Assembly: GCA_044866775.1 (NCBI GenBank)
Contig: JBIOUG010000097.1
Location: forward strand, 10,518 to 74,517
Direction of reading: 5' to 3'
DNA from: DASUNQ01 sp044866775
GTDB taxonomy: Bacteria > Acidobacteriota > Thermoanaerobaculia > Multivoradales > UBA5704
Length of the DNA: 64,000 nucleotides
Shown here in pieces: positions 8,814-17,794 of the stretch. Each line of letters starts with the position of its first letter. Position 1 is the stretch's first letter. A program made the translations under genes and the position numbers. Under the pieces are notes generated by a model, which was not told the DNA's origin, did not search any database, and saw only the letters and a program-made list of their open reading frames with translations.

Positions 8814-9769
8814 CCGCCCTGACCTCACCGCCCAAGTCTCCAGGACGCGCACGGGCGGGTCTCACCCGCGTGCGCAACTCGGCCGCCTATCGCTCGTCGG
8901 CGGTCTACCGCCTCCTGTTGCGGCTGGTGCCGCCCCCCGCCACCCGCTCCCGGCCGGAGCTGCCGCTGACTCTGCTCACCTTCGGCGGCGCCGCCCACCT
9001 GGCGATGATCGAGCAGCTCCTCGCCTCCGTGCACCGCGCGTGGCCGCGCCTGCCGCGGGTCCGTGTGGTGTCGGACGGGTCACTGCCGCTGGCGGCGGCG
9101 AGGGAGGCCCTGGCCTGGTGGCCCGGGAGCTGTGAGCTCGCGGTCTGGACCGATACCATCCCCGCGCTGCGCGCCGCGGGCCACGATCACCTCGTTCGCT
9201 TCGCCGAGCGCGAGCCCATGGGGAGGAAACTCGCGGCGGTGGCAGCCAGCGCCGCCGCCGGACCGACGGTCTACTGCGACGCGGACGTTCTCTGGTTCCG
9301 GTTCCCCGCGAGCCTCCAGCGGCTCCTCGCGATGCCGCCGCCGGCCCTCGTGATGTCGGAGGACCCGCACCCCGCCTACGATCCGGCGCTGGTGCCGGGG
9401 CTCCTTCCCCATCTCGCCGCGCCACCCCACTCCTGCGCCGGCCTGCTCTACGCGGCAGGCGACTTCCTGGGCGCGTGCGAGGTCGAGGACCTTCTTGCCT
9501 ACGCGGCCGCGCACGGGATCGGAGTGACGGAGCAGACGATCCTCGCCGAGGTGAGTCATCAGCTCGGCGGCGGCCTTTGGCCGGCACGCGAGATCGCCCT
9601 CGTGGAAGGCGACCGCTTCACAATGGCCCCGAGCTTCCGCGGCTGCGCCTGGGCGGCGCGACACTACGTCGGCCAGGTGCGGCACATCTTCTGGCGCGAT
9701 GCGCTGGCGCTGCGGATCGGCATGGCTCCCGGACCGGTGCGGGATGACGGAACGGGGACGGCGCCATGA
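8810..9769 (+). CDS. Glycosyltransferase with a DxD motif (GT-A type)
   Basis: A 319-residue protein whose central motif, YCDADVLWF near residue 160, is the metal/nucleotide-binding DxD of GT-A enzymes resembling GT8 and nucleotide-diphospho-sugar transferases. A His-rich end (RHYVGQVRHIFWRDA) also resembles that group. It starts at GTG 8810 within the previous stop (GTGA overlap), and its own TGA overlaps the next ATG. No membrane segment is seen, so it probably works at the inner face of the membrane. Family is likely; donor and acceptor are not known. Confidence 0.7.
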   Translation: MTALTSPPKSPGRARAGLTRVRNSAAYRSSAVYRLLLRLVPPPATRSRPELPLTLLTFGGAAHLAMIEQLLASVHRAWPRLPRVRVVSDGSLPLAAAREALAWWPGSCELAVWTDTIPALRAAGHDHLVRFAEREPMGRKLAAVAASAAAGPTVYCDADVLWFRFPASLQRLLAMPPPALVMSEDPHPAYDPALVPGLLPHLAAPPHSCAGLLYAAGDFLGACEVEDLLAYAAAHGIGVTEQTILAEVSHQLGGGLWPAREIALVEGDRFTMAPSFRGCAWAARHYVGQVRHIFWRDALALRIGMAPGPVRDDGTGTAP

Positions 9770-10821
9770 GCCTCATCCAGCTCGTTCCCCGCCTGCCGTC
9801 GCCGCCCGAGGGGGTCGGCGGCCACGCCCAAGCTCTCGCCGCGGCGTTGCGCGAGCGCGGCGGCGTCGAGAGCCGTTTCCTGGTGGGCGATCCCGCGTGG
9901 CCGGCCGGCGAGGCCGCCCGCGAGGCGAGGACGATCCCGGCGCGCAGCGCCGTGACGCTCGAGCGCGTGCTCGAGGAGATGCGGGCCGAGACGGTGCTCC
10001 TCCACTACGCCAACTATGGCTATCAGCGCCGCGGCTGCCCCGCCTGGCTCGTCGCCGGACTGGCGCGCTGGCGCGCGCGCGGCGACGGCCGGCGCCTGGT
10101 GACGATCTTCCACGAGGTCCACGCCAGCGGCCCGCCGTGGCGCAGCTCGTTCTGGCTGCGGCCGCTGCAACGGCGGCTGGCGGCGGCTCTCGCCGCGGCG
10201 AGCGACGCGCTCGCGACCAGCCTCGACCTCTATGCTCGCGCGCTCCTGTCCTGGGCGCCGGGCAAGCGGATCGTGGTCTTGCCGGTCTTCTCGAACGTCG
10301 GCGAGCCGGCCGCCGTGTCGCCGCTCGCGACCCGCCGGCGGCGGCTGATCGTCTTCGGCGGCGCCGGCGTCCGCGCGCGCGCTTACGGACGGGCGCTGCC
10401 GGAGCTGGCGGTGGCCTGCGAGCGGCTGGGCATCGAGGAGGTGCTGGACGTCGGCCCGGGGGCGGAGACGCCGGCGCCGGCGACGATCGGCGGCGTGCCG
10501 GTGCGGTCGGTCGGACCGCTCCCCGGCTCGGCGGTGGGGACTCTCCTCGGCGAGTCCCTCGCCGGCTTCCTCGCCTACCCGCCGCCGTTTCTCGCCAAGT
10601 CGACGATCTTCGCCGCCTATTGCGCGCACGGCATGCTGCCGGTCTGCTCCTGGACCGGCGCTTCCCGCCCCGGCGCTCCGCTCGACGCCCGGCTCTACTG
10701 GCGGCCGCGATCCAACGGCTTCCCGCCCGATGCCCAGGCGATCGCCAGCGCCGGCCGGAGCTGGTACCTCGAGCACGCGTTGGCCCGGCAAGCCGAGACC
10801 TACCGCGAGCTGCTGGCGTGA
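9766..10821 (+). CDS. Putative glycosyltransferase (GT-B-like)
   Basis: A 351-residue cytoplasmic protein. The N-terminal Gly-rich start (PSPPEGVGGHAQALAAALRE) and the middle section LHYANYGYQRRG and TIFHEVH are typical of GT4-like N-domains, while the C-terminal half is divergent and lacks a clean E-x7-E motif. It is read as a glycosyltransferase mainly because of the N-domain and its place between GT genes. It starts at ATG 9766 (ATGA overlap) and ends in a GTGA overlap with the next gene. Confidence 0.6.
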   Translation: MSLIQLVPRLPSPPEGVGGHAQALAAALRERGGVESRFLVGDPAWPAGEAAREARTIPARSAVTLERVLEEMRAETVLLHYANYGYQRRGCPAWLVAGLARWRARGDGRRLVTIFHEVHASGPPWRSSFWLRPLQRRLAAALAAASDALATSLDLYARALLSWAPGKRIVVLPVFSNVGEPAAVSPLATRRRRLIVFGGAGVRARAYGRALPELAVACERLGIEEVLDVGPGAETPAPATIGGVPVRSVGPLPGSAVGTLLGESLAGFLAYPPPFLAKSTIFAAYCAHGMLPVCSWTGASRPGAPLDARLYWRPRSNGFPPDAQAIASAGRSWYLEHALARQAETYRELLA

Positions 10822-11852
10822 GGTTGCTCGCGTACTCCCCGGCGTTTCTGCCGCAGGTCGGCGGCGTCGAGATCAATCAGGCGACGCTCGCCGCGGAGTT
10901 CGCGCGCGCCGGGCATGAGGTCGTCGTGTTGACGCAGACGCCGAGCCGCGAACCGGACGACCATCCGTTCCGCGTCGTTCGCCGCCCCTCCTCGCGCGAG
11001 CTGCTGCGCTGGATCCGCTGGTGCGACGTCTTCATCCAGGCCAACGTCAGTCTGCGCGGCCTCTGGCCGCTGCTGCTGGTGCGCCGCCCGTGGGTGGTCT
11101 CGCACCACAGTTGGTATTGCCGCACCGATGGCCGCATCGCCTGGCAGGACCGCCTGAAGCGATACCTGCTGCGCCACGCGGCGGCGTCGATCGCGGTGAG
11201 CGAGGCGATGGCCGCCGACCTCGCGACGCCGAGCACGGTCATTCCCAACGGCTACCGGGACGGGTTGTTCCGGCTCGTCCCGGGCGTCGAGCGCAGCGGC
11301 GAGCTCCTCTTCGTGGGTCGGCTGGTGTCGGACAAGGGGGTCGACGTGCTGCTCGCGGCCCTCGCCCTGCTCGCCGCCGACGGGCTGACGCCGCGTCTCA
11401 CGATCGTCGGCGACGGGCCGGAGGCGCCGCTGCTGCGCGCAGAGGCGCGCCGGCTGGGGCTCGCGGACCGCGTCGAGCTTGCCGGCGTCCGCACCGGCGA
11501 GGAGCTGGTGCTGACCCTCAATCAGCACCGGGTCCTGGTGGTGCCGTCGCGCTACCAGGAGCCGTTCGGGATCGTGGCCCTGGAAGGGATCGCCTGCGGC
11601 TGCCTCGTCGTGGGCTCCGAGGGCGGCGGCCTCAAGGAGGCGATCGGCCCCTGCGGGCGCACGTTCCGCAACGGCGACGCCGCCGACCTGGCGCGCGTTC
11701 TCGCCGAGGTGCTGCGCGGGCCCGGCGCGCTGGCCGCGGCGCAACGTCTGGCGCCCCAACACCTCGCCGGCCACCGCAGCGCCGCGGTGGCGGCGGCCTA
11801 CCTGCGGGTGATCGCGACCGCAGCCGGCGGCCACGCCGGAGGAGCCGCGTGA
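10818..11852 (+). CDS. Glycosyltransferase family 4
   Basis: A 344-residue GT-B protein. The N-domain begins RLLAYSPAFLPQVGGVE and contains HHSWY. The C-domain has IPNGY, FVGRLVSDKGVDVLL and a donor-site region PSRYQEPFGIVALEGIACG with the E-x7-E spacing. It should add a sugar to the lipid-linked unit. The start codon is GTG 10818, lying on the previous gene's TGA, so synthesis is coupled. Specificity unknown. Confidence 0.85.
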   Translation: MRLLAYSPAFLPQVGGVEINQATLAAEFARAGHEVVVLTQTPSREPDDHPFRVVRRPSSRELLRWIRWCDVFIQANVSLRGLWPLLLVRRPWVVSHHSWYCRTDGRIAWQDRLKRYLLRHAAASIAVSEAMAADLATPSTVIPNGYRDGLFRLVPGVERSGELLFVGRLVSDKGVDVLLAALALLAADGLTPRLTIVGDGPEAPLLRAEARRLGLADRVELAGVRTGEELVLTLNQHRVLVVPSRYQEPFGIVALEGIACGCLVVGSEGGGLKEAIGPCGRTFRNGDAADLARVLAEVLRGPGALAAAQRLAPQHLAGHRSAAVAAAYLRVIATAAGGHAGGAA

Positions 11853-13306
11853 ACACCCGCTTGCTGCTGATGCTGGCCGGCGCCGCGGCCGCCGTCTGGG
11901 CGTTCAACCACTGGCGGCGGGCGGTCAAGATCGCCATGGTGCTGCTGATCGTCGAAGGCGGCTTGCGCAAGTGGGTGTTCCCCGAAGCCCAGGATCTCTT
12001 GTACTTCGCGAAGGACGTCCTCCTGGTCGCGGCGTACCTCGGCTTCCTGCGACAGTGGCCGCGAGTCCGCTACCGGCTGCCGCACTTGCCGCTGTTCTAC
12101 GCCGTTCTCGGGCTGGCGATGCTGCTCGGCGTGCTGCAGATCTTCAACCCCCGGCTGCCGAACCCGCTGGTGGGAGTGTTCGGTTTCAAGGCCTATTTCC
12201 TCTACGTGCCGTTGATGTTCGTGCTGCCGGCGGTGTTCGAGAGCGACGCCGACGTCTTCCGCTTCCTGCGCCGCTACGCGCTGCTCGCCATACCGCTCGG
12301 CGTGCTGGCGCTGCTGCAGTTCACCAGCCCGGCATCGAGCGCGCTCAACACCTATGCGCGGAGCTCGGGCGAGGTCGGCTACATCGCGACGTTCGGCAGC
12401 TCGACGCACGTGCGGGTCACCGGGACGTTCGCCTTCATCACCGGCTACACGGCGTACCTGCTGACCACGGCGATCCTCATCCTGACCCTGCTCGGCGCCA
12501 GCGGCTGGCGCCTGCGCGGCAGTCTCTTCCTGTACGCCGGTCTGGGCATGACTCTCCTCGGAATGCTGATGAGCGGCTCCCGCGGACCGGTGCTCCTGCT
12601 GGCCCTGCTGCTGCCGGTCTACTGGTGGTTCGCGGTGGTGCGCGAGCGGGGCAGCGGCGCGACGTTCGGACGGCTCCTGCTCGCCGTCGGGCTGCTCGCG
12701 GGCTTCATGGTGTTCGTCGGCGAGGACGCTCTCTCCGCATTCATCGGCCGGGCGGCGGGCCACAGCGACGTGCCCTCCCGCCTCACCTCGCCGCTGCTGT
12801 CCCCTTACCTGCTGTTGCCCGCGACCGGCGTCCTCGGGTACGGCATCGGCGCGACGCACCAGACCGCGGCCGCGGTGGCGCCCAGCCTGGTGCCGTACAG
12901 TTGGCTGCACGGGCTCGTCGTCGAGGTGGAGAGCGGGCGGGTGATGATCGAGCTGGGCCCGCTGGGCTTCCTGTTCGTGTACTTCCTCCGCCTCTTCCTG
13001 CTCGGCTACGCGTTCGTGCAGGTGCGGCGGCTGCGCACCCGCTTCCATCGCGCCCTCGCCCTCACCAGCCTGCTGATCTTCCTGGCGCAGCTTCCGGGCG
13101 GCTCGGTGTTCGACGTCACCGCCGGGGTCTACTACTGGTTCGCCGCCGGGCTCCTGCTGCTGGCCGGCAGGCTCGATGAGGTCGCCGTGCGCGCCGCGCT
13201 CGCTGCCGCGGCGCAGCCCGTGGGAAGGCCCCCGGCGCGGCCGTACGAGGCGCCGGCGCCCGTCCCGGCGCGGCCGGCGGCGGCCTGGCTGCCGAGGACA
13301 CGTTGA
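11849..13306 (+). CDS. O-antigen polymerase/ligase-like membrane protein (Wzy/WaaL type)
   Basis: A 485-residue protein with roughly ten to twelve transmembrane segments and a long periplasmic loop near residues 290-365. The motif LMSGSRGPVLLLALLL is the conserved start of the Wzy_C/O-antigen ligase domain. Such proteins polymerise repeat units or attach them to a lipid acceptor on the periplasmic side. The C-terminal 40 residues are a proline/alanine-rich cytoplasmic tail. Start GTG 11849 overlaps the upstream stop. Polymerase and ligase cannot be told apart by sequence alone. Confidence 0.75.
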   Translation: MNTRLLLMLAGAAAAVWAFNHWRRAVKIAMVLLIVEGGLRKWVFPEAQDLLYFAKDVLLVAAYLGFLRQWPRVRYRLPHLPLFYAVLGLAMLLGVLQIFNPRLPNPLVGVFGFKAYFLYVPLMFVLPAVFESDADVFRFLRRYALLAIPLGVLALLQFTSPASSALNTYARSSGEVGYIATFGSSTHVRVTGTFAFITGYTAYLLTTAILILTLLGASGWRLRGSLFLYAGLGMTLLGMLMSGSRGPVLLLALLLPVYWWFAVVRERGSGATFGRLLLAVGLLAGFMVFVGEDALSAFIGRAAGHSDVPSRLTSPLLSPYLLLPATGVLGYGIGATHQTAAAVAPSLVPYSWLHGLVVEVESGRVMIELGPLGFLFVYFLRLFLLGYAFVQVRRLRTRFHRALALTSLLIFLAQLPGGSVFDVTAGVYYWFAAGLLLLAGRLDEVAVRAALAAAAQPVGRPPARPYEAPAPVPARPAAAWLPRTR

Positions 13307-14529
13307 AGGTGCTGGTCACGCATCCCGGCAGGCAGCACTCGCACCAGGCGGCGCTCGGCCTCGCAGCGGCCGGTCTGCTCGCCGGCTACTGGGCCGGCGT
13401 CCCCTGCGTCGCAGAGCAGGGGCGCTGGGTGCCGCGCGCGCTCTGGCGGCGGCTCGTCCACTACGCTCCGCTGCCGCTGCCGGCGGCGCGCGTCCGCTGG
13501 GCCCCCTGGGTGCCGGCGCTGCGCCGGCTGGCGGAGCGGCTCCTGCCGGCGGGCGCCGCGCGCTGGGTGGACCTGTGGGCCTGCCGCCTCTTCGACCGCT
13601 GGGTGGCGCACCACCTGCCGCGCGCCGGGGCCGACGCCGTGGTCGCCTGCGAGATCTCGGCGCTCGCCACCTTTCGCGCCGCGCGGCGGCTCGGGATGAC
13701 GACCATCCTCGACGCGCCGTCGATCCACCGCACGGCGCAGGACCGGCTGCACGGCACCGCCGACTCGCCGCGCCTGCACGCCCGGATCGCCGCCATCAAA
13801 GACGGCGAGGTGGCGCTCGCGGACCATGTGCTGACGGTCTCGGAGCTGGCCCGCCGGACGTATCTCGAGGCGGCTGTGCCGGCGGAGAAGGTCCACGCCG
13901 TGACGCTGGGCGCCGATACCGACCTCTTCGCGCCGGCCACCGCCGCGCCGGCGCCGCGCTCCGAATTCGTCTTCCTCTTCGCCGGCGCGACGCTCCACCG
14001 CAAGGGGTTCGATCTCCTGCTCGCGGCCTTCGCCCAGGTGGCGGCCGACGACGCGGGCGCGCGGCTGCGCATCGTCGGGCCGCTCGGCGACTCCGCCCCG
14101 CTCCTCGCTCGCTACCCGGACGAGCGGATCGCGGTCGCCGGCGCCGTCGACCAGCGGCAGCTCGCGGCCGAGCTGCGGGGCGCCGACGTCCTCGTGCTCC
14201 CGTCGCGCCAGGACTCCTTCGCCATGGTCGTCGTCGAGGCGCTGGCCTCGGGCGTGCCGGTCCTCGTCTCCGACATGGTGGGAGCGAGGGCGCTGGTCGA
14301 CGACGGGCGGAACGGCTGGGTGGTGCCGGCGGGGGACGGCGGGGCGCTCGGCGAGAGGATGGCCTGGTGCCTGCGCCATCGCGCAGCGGTACGGGCCATG
14401 CGCGAGGAGTGCCGGCGCTCGGCCGAGGCGGCCACCTGGCCGGCCTACCACCGGCGCCTGGTCGAGCTGCTGGCGCGGCTTCTTGCCTCGCCGGGGAGCG
14501 GAGCGGCGGCTGCGGGGAGGGCCCGGTGA
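13303..14529 (+). CDS. Glycosyltransferase family 4
   Basis: A 408-residue GT-B enzyme starting at TTG 13303 inside the previous stop. The start VLVTHPGRQHSHQAALGLAAAG is a recurrent N-terminus of this subgroup. In the C-domain, LFAGATLHRKGFDLLLAAF, the VAGAV region and PSRQDSFAMVVVEALASG carry the donor-binding glutamate. It is soluble, with amphipathic N-domain helices that could touch the membrane. It is part of the coupled operon; acceptor and sugar unknown. Confidence 0.85.
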   Translation: MKVLVTHPGRQHSHQAALGLAAAGLLAGYWAGVPCVAEQGRWVPRALWRRLVHYAPLPLPAARVRWAPWVPALRRLAERLLPAGAARWVDLWACRLFDRWVAHHLPRAGADAVVACEISALATFRAARRLGMTTILDAPSIHRTAQDRLHGTADSPRLHARIAAIKDGEVALADHVLTVSELARRTYLEAAVPAEKVHAVTLGADTDLFAPATAAPAPRSEFVFLFAGATLHRKGFDLLLAAFAQVAADDAGARLRIVGPLGDSAPLLARYPDERIAVAGAVDQRQLAAELRGADVLVLPSRQDSFAMVVVEALASGVPVLVSDMVGARALVDDGRNGWVVPAGDGGALGERMAWCLRHRAAVRAMREECRRSAEAATWPAYHRRLVELLARLLASPGSGAAAAGRAR

Positions 14530-15692
14530 GGGTGCTCCACGTCGTCCCGACCTACGCGCCGGCGTGGCGGCACGGCGGGCCGATCCGCGCCGTCCACGGC
14601 CTCTGCCGGGCGCTCGCCGCACGCGGTCACGCGGTGACGGTCTTCACGACCGACGTCGACACCGGCGGCGCGGTGCCGGCGGGGCGGCCGGTGCCGCTCG
14701 ACGGCGTCGAGGTGTGGTACTTCCCGGTGGCGGCGCCGCGGCGGCTCTACCGGGCGCCGGCCATGGCGGCGGCGCTCGCGGCACGGCTGCGCGATGTCGA
14801 CCTCGTGCACCTCCACTCGGTGTTCCTCTGGCCGACGGCGGCGGCGGCACGCGCCGCCGTGCGGGCGGGCGTGCCCTACCTGCTGGCCCCGCGCGGCATG
14901 TTGGTGCGCGACCTGCTGCGCCGGCGCGGCCGGCTGCGCAAGGCGCTCTGGATCGGGCTCGTCGAGCGGCGCACGCTGGCGCGCGCCGCGGGCCTCCACG
15001 CCACCAGCGCGCTCGAGGCCGAGCAGGCGGCGGCGCTCGGGCTGCGGCTGCCGCCGGTCTTCGTGGTGCCGAACGGGGTGGAGCCCGAGCCCTGGGACGG
15101 CGAGGAGGCAGCCCTCGCGCCGGCGGTCCGCGAGGTGCTGCGGCAGCCGTTCCTGCTCTTCCTCGGCCGCCTCTCCTGGAAAAAGGGGCTGGACCGGCTG
15201 GTCGGGGCGCTGGCGCAGGTTCCCGGCGCCGTCCTGGCGCTCGCCGGCCCCGACGACGAGCACTATCGCCCGCAACTCGAGCGGCAGGCGCGGGAGCTGG
15301 GCGTGGACGATCGCGTGCGCTTCCTCGGGCCGGTGGACGGCAAGGACAAGGCCGCGCTCCTCCACCGCACCGCCGCCCTCGTCCTTCCCTCTTACTCCGA
15401 GAACTTCGGCAATGCCGCGCTGGAGGCGATGGCCGCCGGGCGGCCGGTGGTGGTGACGCCGGAGGTGGGGCTCGCCGCGCCGGTGCGGGAAAGCGGCGCC
15501 GGGATCGTCGTCGAGGGCGAGCCGCGCCGGCTGGGTGAAGCGCTGCGCGGCCTCATCGCCGACCCCGGCCGGGCCGACGAGATGGGCCGGCGGGGGGCCC
15601 GGGTGGCACGGGAGCGGTTCGGCTGGGCGGCGATCGCTCGCGAGATGGAGGCGGTCTACGCCACGGCCGTCGGTGCGGCCAGCGCGTCCTGA
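14526..15692 (+). CDS. Glycosyltransferase family 4
   Basis: A 388-residue GT-B enzyme. N-domain: VLHVVPTYAPAWRHGGPIRA, LVHLHSVF and APRGML, the last a motif of a common GT4 subgroup. C-domain: FLGRLSWKKGLDRLV and PSYSENFGNAALEAMAAG, the latter with the expected E-x7-E. Length and motifs are complete. Start GTG 14526 overlaps the previous TGA; the next gene follows after 6 nt. It probably adds a hexose or deoxyhexose, but that cannot be read here. Confidence 0.88.
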   Translation: MRVLHVVPTYAPAWRHGGPIRAVHGLCRALAARGHAVTVFTTDVDTGGAVPAGRPVPLDGVEVWYFPVAAPRRLYRAPAMAAALAARLRDVDLVHLHSVFLWPTAAAARAAVRAGVPYLLAPRGMLVRDLLRRRGRLRKALWIGLVERRTLARAAGLHATSALEAEQAAALGLRLPPVFVVPNGVEPEPWDGEEAALAPAVREVLRQPFLLFLGRLSWKKGLDRLVGALAQVPGAVLALAGPDDEHYRPQLERQARELGVDDRVRFLGPVDGKDKAALLHRTAALVLPSYSENFGNAALEAMAAGRPVVVTPEVGLAAPVRESGAGIVVEGEPRRLGEALRGLIADPGRADEMGRRGARVARERFGWAAIAREMEAVYATAVGAASAS

Positions 15693-15698
15693 GCGACG

Positions 15699-16607
15699 AT
15701 GGCGATTCCTCCTCTCTGCTCGGCGCCGGAGTGCAGCCTCGCCAACACCGCCGTCTGGCTGCGCGGGACCGCCCCCTACCGGCGCAACGGCGAGCCTCGG
15801 GTCCTCGACTACGAGCTCCGCCGCTGCTCGCGCTGCGACATGGCCTTCGTCCATCCCACGCCGTCCGCCGAGGTCATGGCCTGCTTCTACTCGCCGGAGT
15901 ACACCTACTACGCGCCCGTGCCCGAGGAGACGGCGGAGCGCGAGGCGAGGTCATGGAAGTACAGCGTGGCGCGCCTGCGCTACGCGTTCCTGCTGGCGCC
16001 GGGCGCGCTGAGCCTCGCCCAGTCCCTCGCCGGGAAGGTGGCGGAGCTGCTCAGCGGCAGGATCGTCAGCTTCACGCTGGGCGTGCCTCTCCGCCTGCCT
16101 GAGGAAACCCCGATCCTCGACTTCGGCTGCGGCAGCGGCACCTGGCTGCGCTCGCTCGCGCGGCGCGGCTACCGCAACCTCTTGGGGTACGATCTCGACG
16201 CCAACCAGGGCTGCAGAGAAGAGCTGGAGCTCCAGGGCGTACGCGTCCTCTCGCCGGCGACGCTCCTCGAGGTGCCGCCGGGCTCGCTCGGGTGCGTCCG
16301 CCTGGAGCACGTCTTCGAGCACCTGACCGATCCGCCGGGGACGTTGCGCCTGCTCTTCGGGCTCCTGCGGCCGCGCGGCCTCCTGGTCATGACGTTTCCG
16401 AGCGTCTACCCGTGGACGGCGATCGAGGATCTGGCGTCCTCTCCCGCTCTCCCGCACGTGCAGTTGCCGATCCATCTCGCGCACCACTCGATCGCCTCCG
16501 CGACGCGCCTGGTGCGAGACGCCGGCTTCGAGGTCGTGGGGACGCGCATCACGCGGCGCGAGAAGCTGATCACCATGCTCGCGCGCCGGCCCGGAGACCG
16601 CCGTTGA
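15699..16607 (+). CDS. SAM-dependent methyltransferase with N-terminal zinc ribbon
   Basis: A 302-residue protein. Cysteines 7, 12, 43 and 46 (C-x4-C and C-x2-C, the latter in RCSRCDMAF) form a likely zinc ribbon. The class I methyltransferase fold follows, with LDFGCGSGTWL as the SAM-binding loop and LEHVFEHL as the usual motif of this subgroup. Such ribbon-plus-methyltransferase proteins often modify NDP-sugars or glycan ends. It starts at ATG 15699 and ends with TTGA overlapping the next gene. The substrate is inferred only from context. Confidence 0.8.
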   Translation: MAIPPLCSAPECSLANTAVWLRGTAPYRRNGEPRVLDYELRRCSRCDMAFVHPTPSAEVMACFYSPEYTYYAPVPEETAEREARSWKYSVARLRYAFLLAPGALSLAQSLAGKVAELLSGRIVSFTLGVPLRLPEETPILDFGCGSGTWLRSLARRGYRNLLGYDLDANQGCREELELQGVRVLSPATLLEVPPGSLGCVRLEHVFEHLTDPPGTLRLLFGLLRPRGLLVMTFPSVYPWTAIEDLASSPALPHVQLPIHLAHHSIASATRLVRDAGFEVVGTRITRREKLITMLARRPGDRR

Positions 16608-17794
16608 AGCTCGCCTTCGTCGTCGAGCGCCCGACGCAGTTCGAGGTCCCGTTCTTTCGCCACGTGGCGGCGGACCCCGAGCACCGGCTGCGCGTCCTCT
16701 ACACCGCTCCCGACCCGGCCGCACCCCCGTTCGATCCCGAGCTGGGCCGCACGGTCGCGTGGGGCTTCGAGCTGCTCGATGGCTACGAGCACGCGGTCTG
16801 TCCGGCGGCCGGCGCGCGGCGCTGGCTGGCGGCGGAGATGCGCCGCGAGAGCTACGACCTGGTGATCGTCAACGGCTACACGCAGGCGCGCTACCTGCTG
16901 GCGACGGCGGCGGCGCGGCGGGCGGGAGCGTCGACCGCGTTGCGCCTCGACTCGGCGCTCTTCGCCGGCAGCGCGCCGCCGGCGGCGAAGAAGCTCCTCT
17001 TCTCGACGCTGCTCGAACGGCTCTACGACGTCTTTTTCGGGGTCGGGACCCTGACCCTGGAGTACCTCCGGGCCCTCGGCGTTCCCGGCTCGCGCACCGC
17101 GCTCTTCCCGTATGCGGTCGACGTGGAGGCCTTTCGGCGCGAATCGCGGCTCTCGCCAGACCAGCGTGCCGCGGTGCGGGCGCGGACCGGGGTGGCGGCC
17201 CGGGCTCGCGTCGTCCTCTGCGTCGCCAAGCTCCACGTGCGCGAAGCGCCATGGGACCTCCTGCGCGCCCAGGCGCAGCGGGGCAGCGATGACTGGCTGG
17301 TGATCGCCGGCGACGGCCCCCTGCGCTCCGACCTGGAGCGGTTCGCACGCGAGCACGGCCTCTCCCGCGTCGTCTTTCTCGGCTACGTCCCGTACCCCGA
17401 GCTGCCGGCCCTCTACGCTGCGGCGGACGTCTTCGTCCATCCGGCGCGCGAGGAGCGTTGGGGGGTCTCGGTCGCCGAGGCGCTGGCCTGCGGCCTGCCG
17501 GTCGTGGCCTCCTCGCGGGTCGGGGCGGCGCGCGACCTGGTCGCCGCCGGACGGAACGGCTGCACCTACCCCGCCGGGGACCACGCCGGCCTGGCGCGCT
17601 GCCTGGACGAGACGGCGGCGCTCGCGCCGGCCGCGGTGCGCGCGCACAATGCCGCCGTGCTCGCTGCCTGGGATTACGCCGCCACCTGGCGCGGCCTGCT
17701 GGCCGCGGCCCGGAGCGCAGCGGCTCGCCGGAGGGGCCCGTCGGCGGAGGCAAGCTCCGCCCCGCCACGGAGCTCGACGCGGAGGGGCCGGTGA
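16604..17794 (+). CDS. Glycosyltransferase family 4
   Basis: A 396-residue GT-B enzyme from TTG 16604. The N-domain has a short hydrophobic start (KLAFVVERPTQFEVPFFRH) and LVIVNGYT. The C-domain shows VLCVAKLHVREAP, VIAGDGPLRSDLERFA, the VFLGYVPYPELPALY stretch and VHPAREERWGVSVAEALACG, which carries the donor-site glutamates. The last 25 residues are a basic, low-complexity extension that reads into the next gene's start. Sugar and acceptor unknown. Confidence 0.85.
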   Translation: MKLAFVVERPTQFEVPFFRHVAADPEHRLRVLYTAPDPAAPPFDPELGRTVAWGFELLDGYEHAVCPAAGARRWLAAEMRRESYDLVIVNGYTQARYLLATAAARRAGASTALRLDSALFAGSAPPAAKKLLFSTLLERLYDVFFGVGTLTLEYLRALGVPGSRTALFPYAVDVEAFRRESRLSPDQRAAVRARTGVAARARVVLCVAKLHVREAPWDLLRAQAQRGSDDWLVIAGDGPLRSDLERFAREHGLSRVVFLGYVPYPELPALYAAADVFVHPAREERWGVSVAEALACGLPVVASSRVGAARDLVAAGRNGCTYPAGDHAGLARCLDETAALAPAAVRAHNAAVLAAWDYAATWRGLLAAARSAAARRRGPSAEASSAPPRSSTRRGR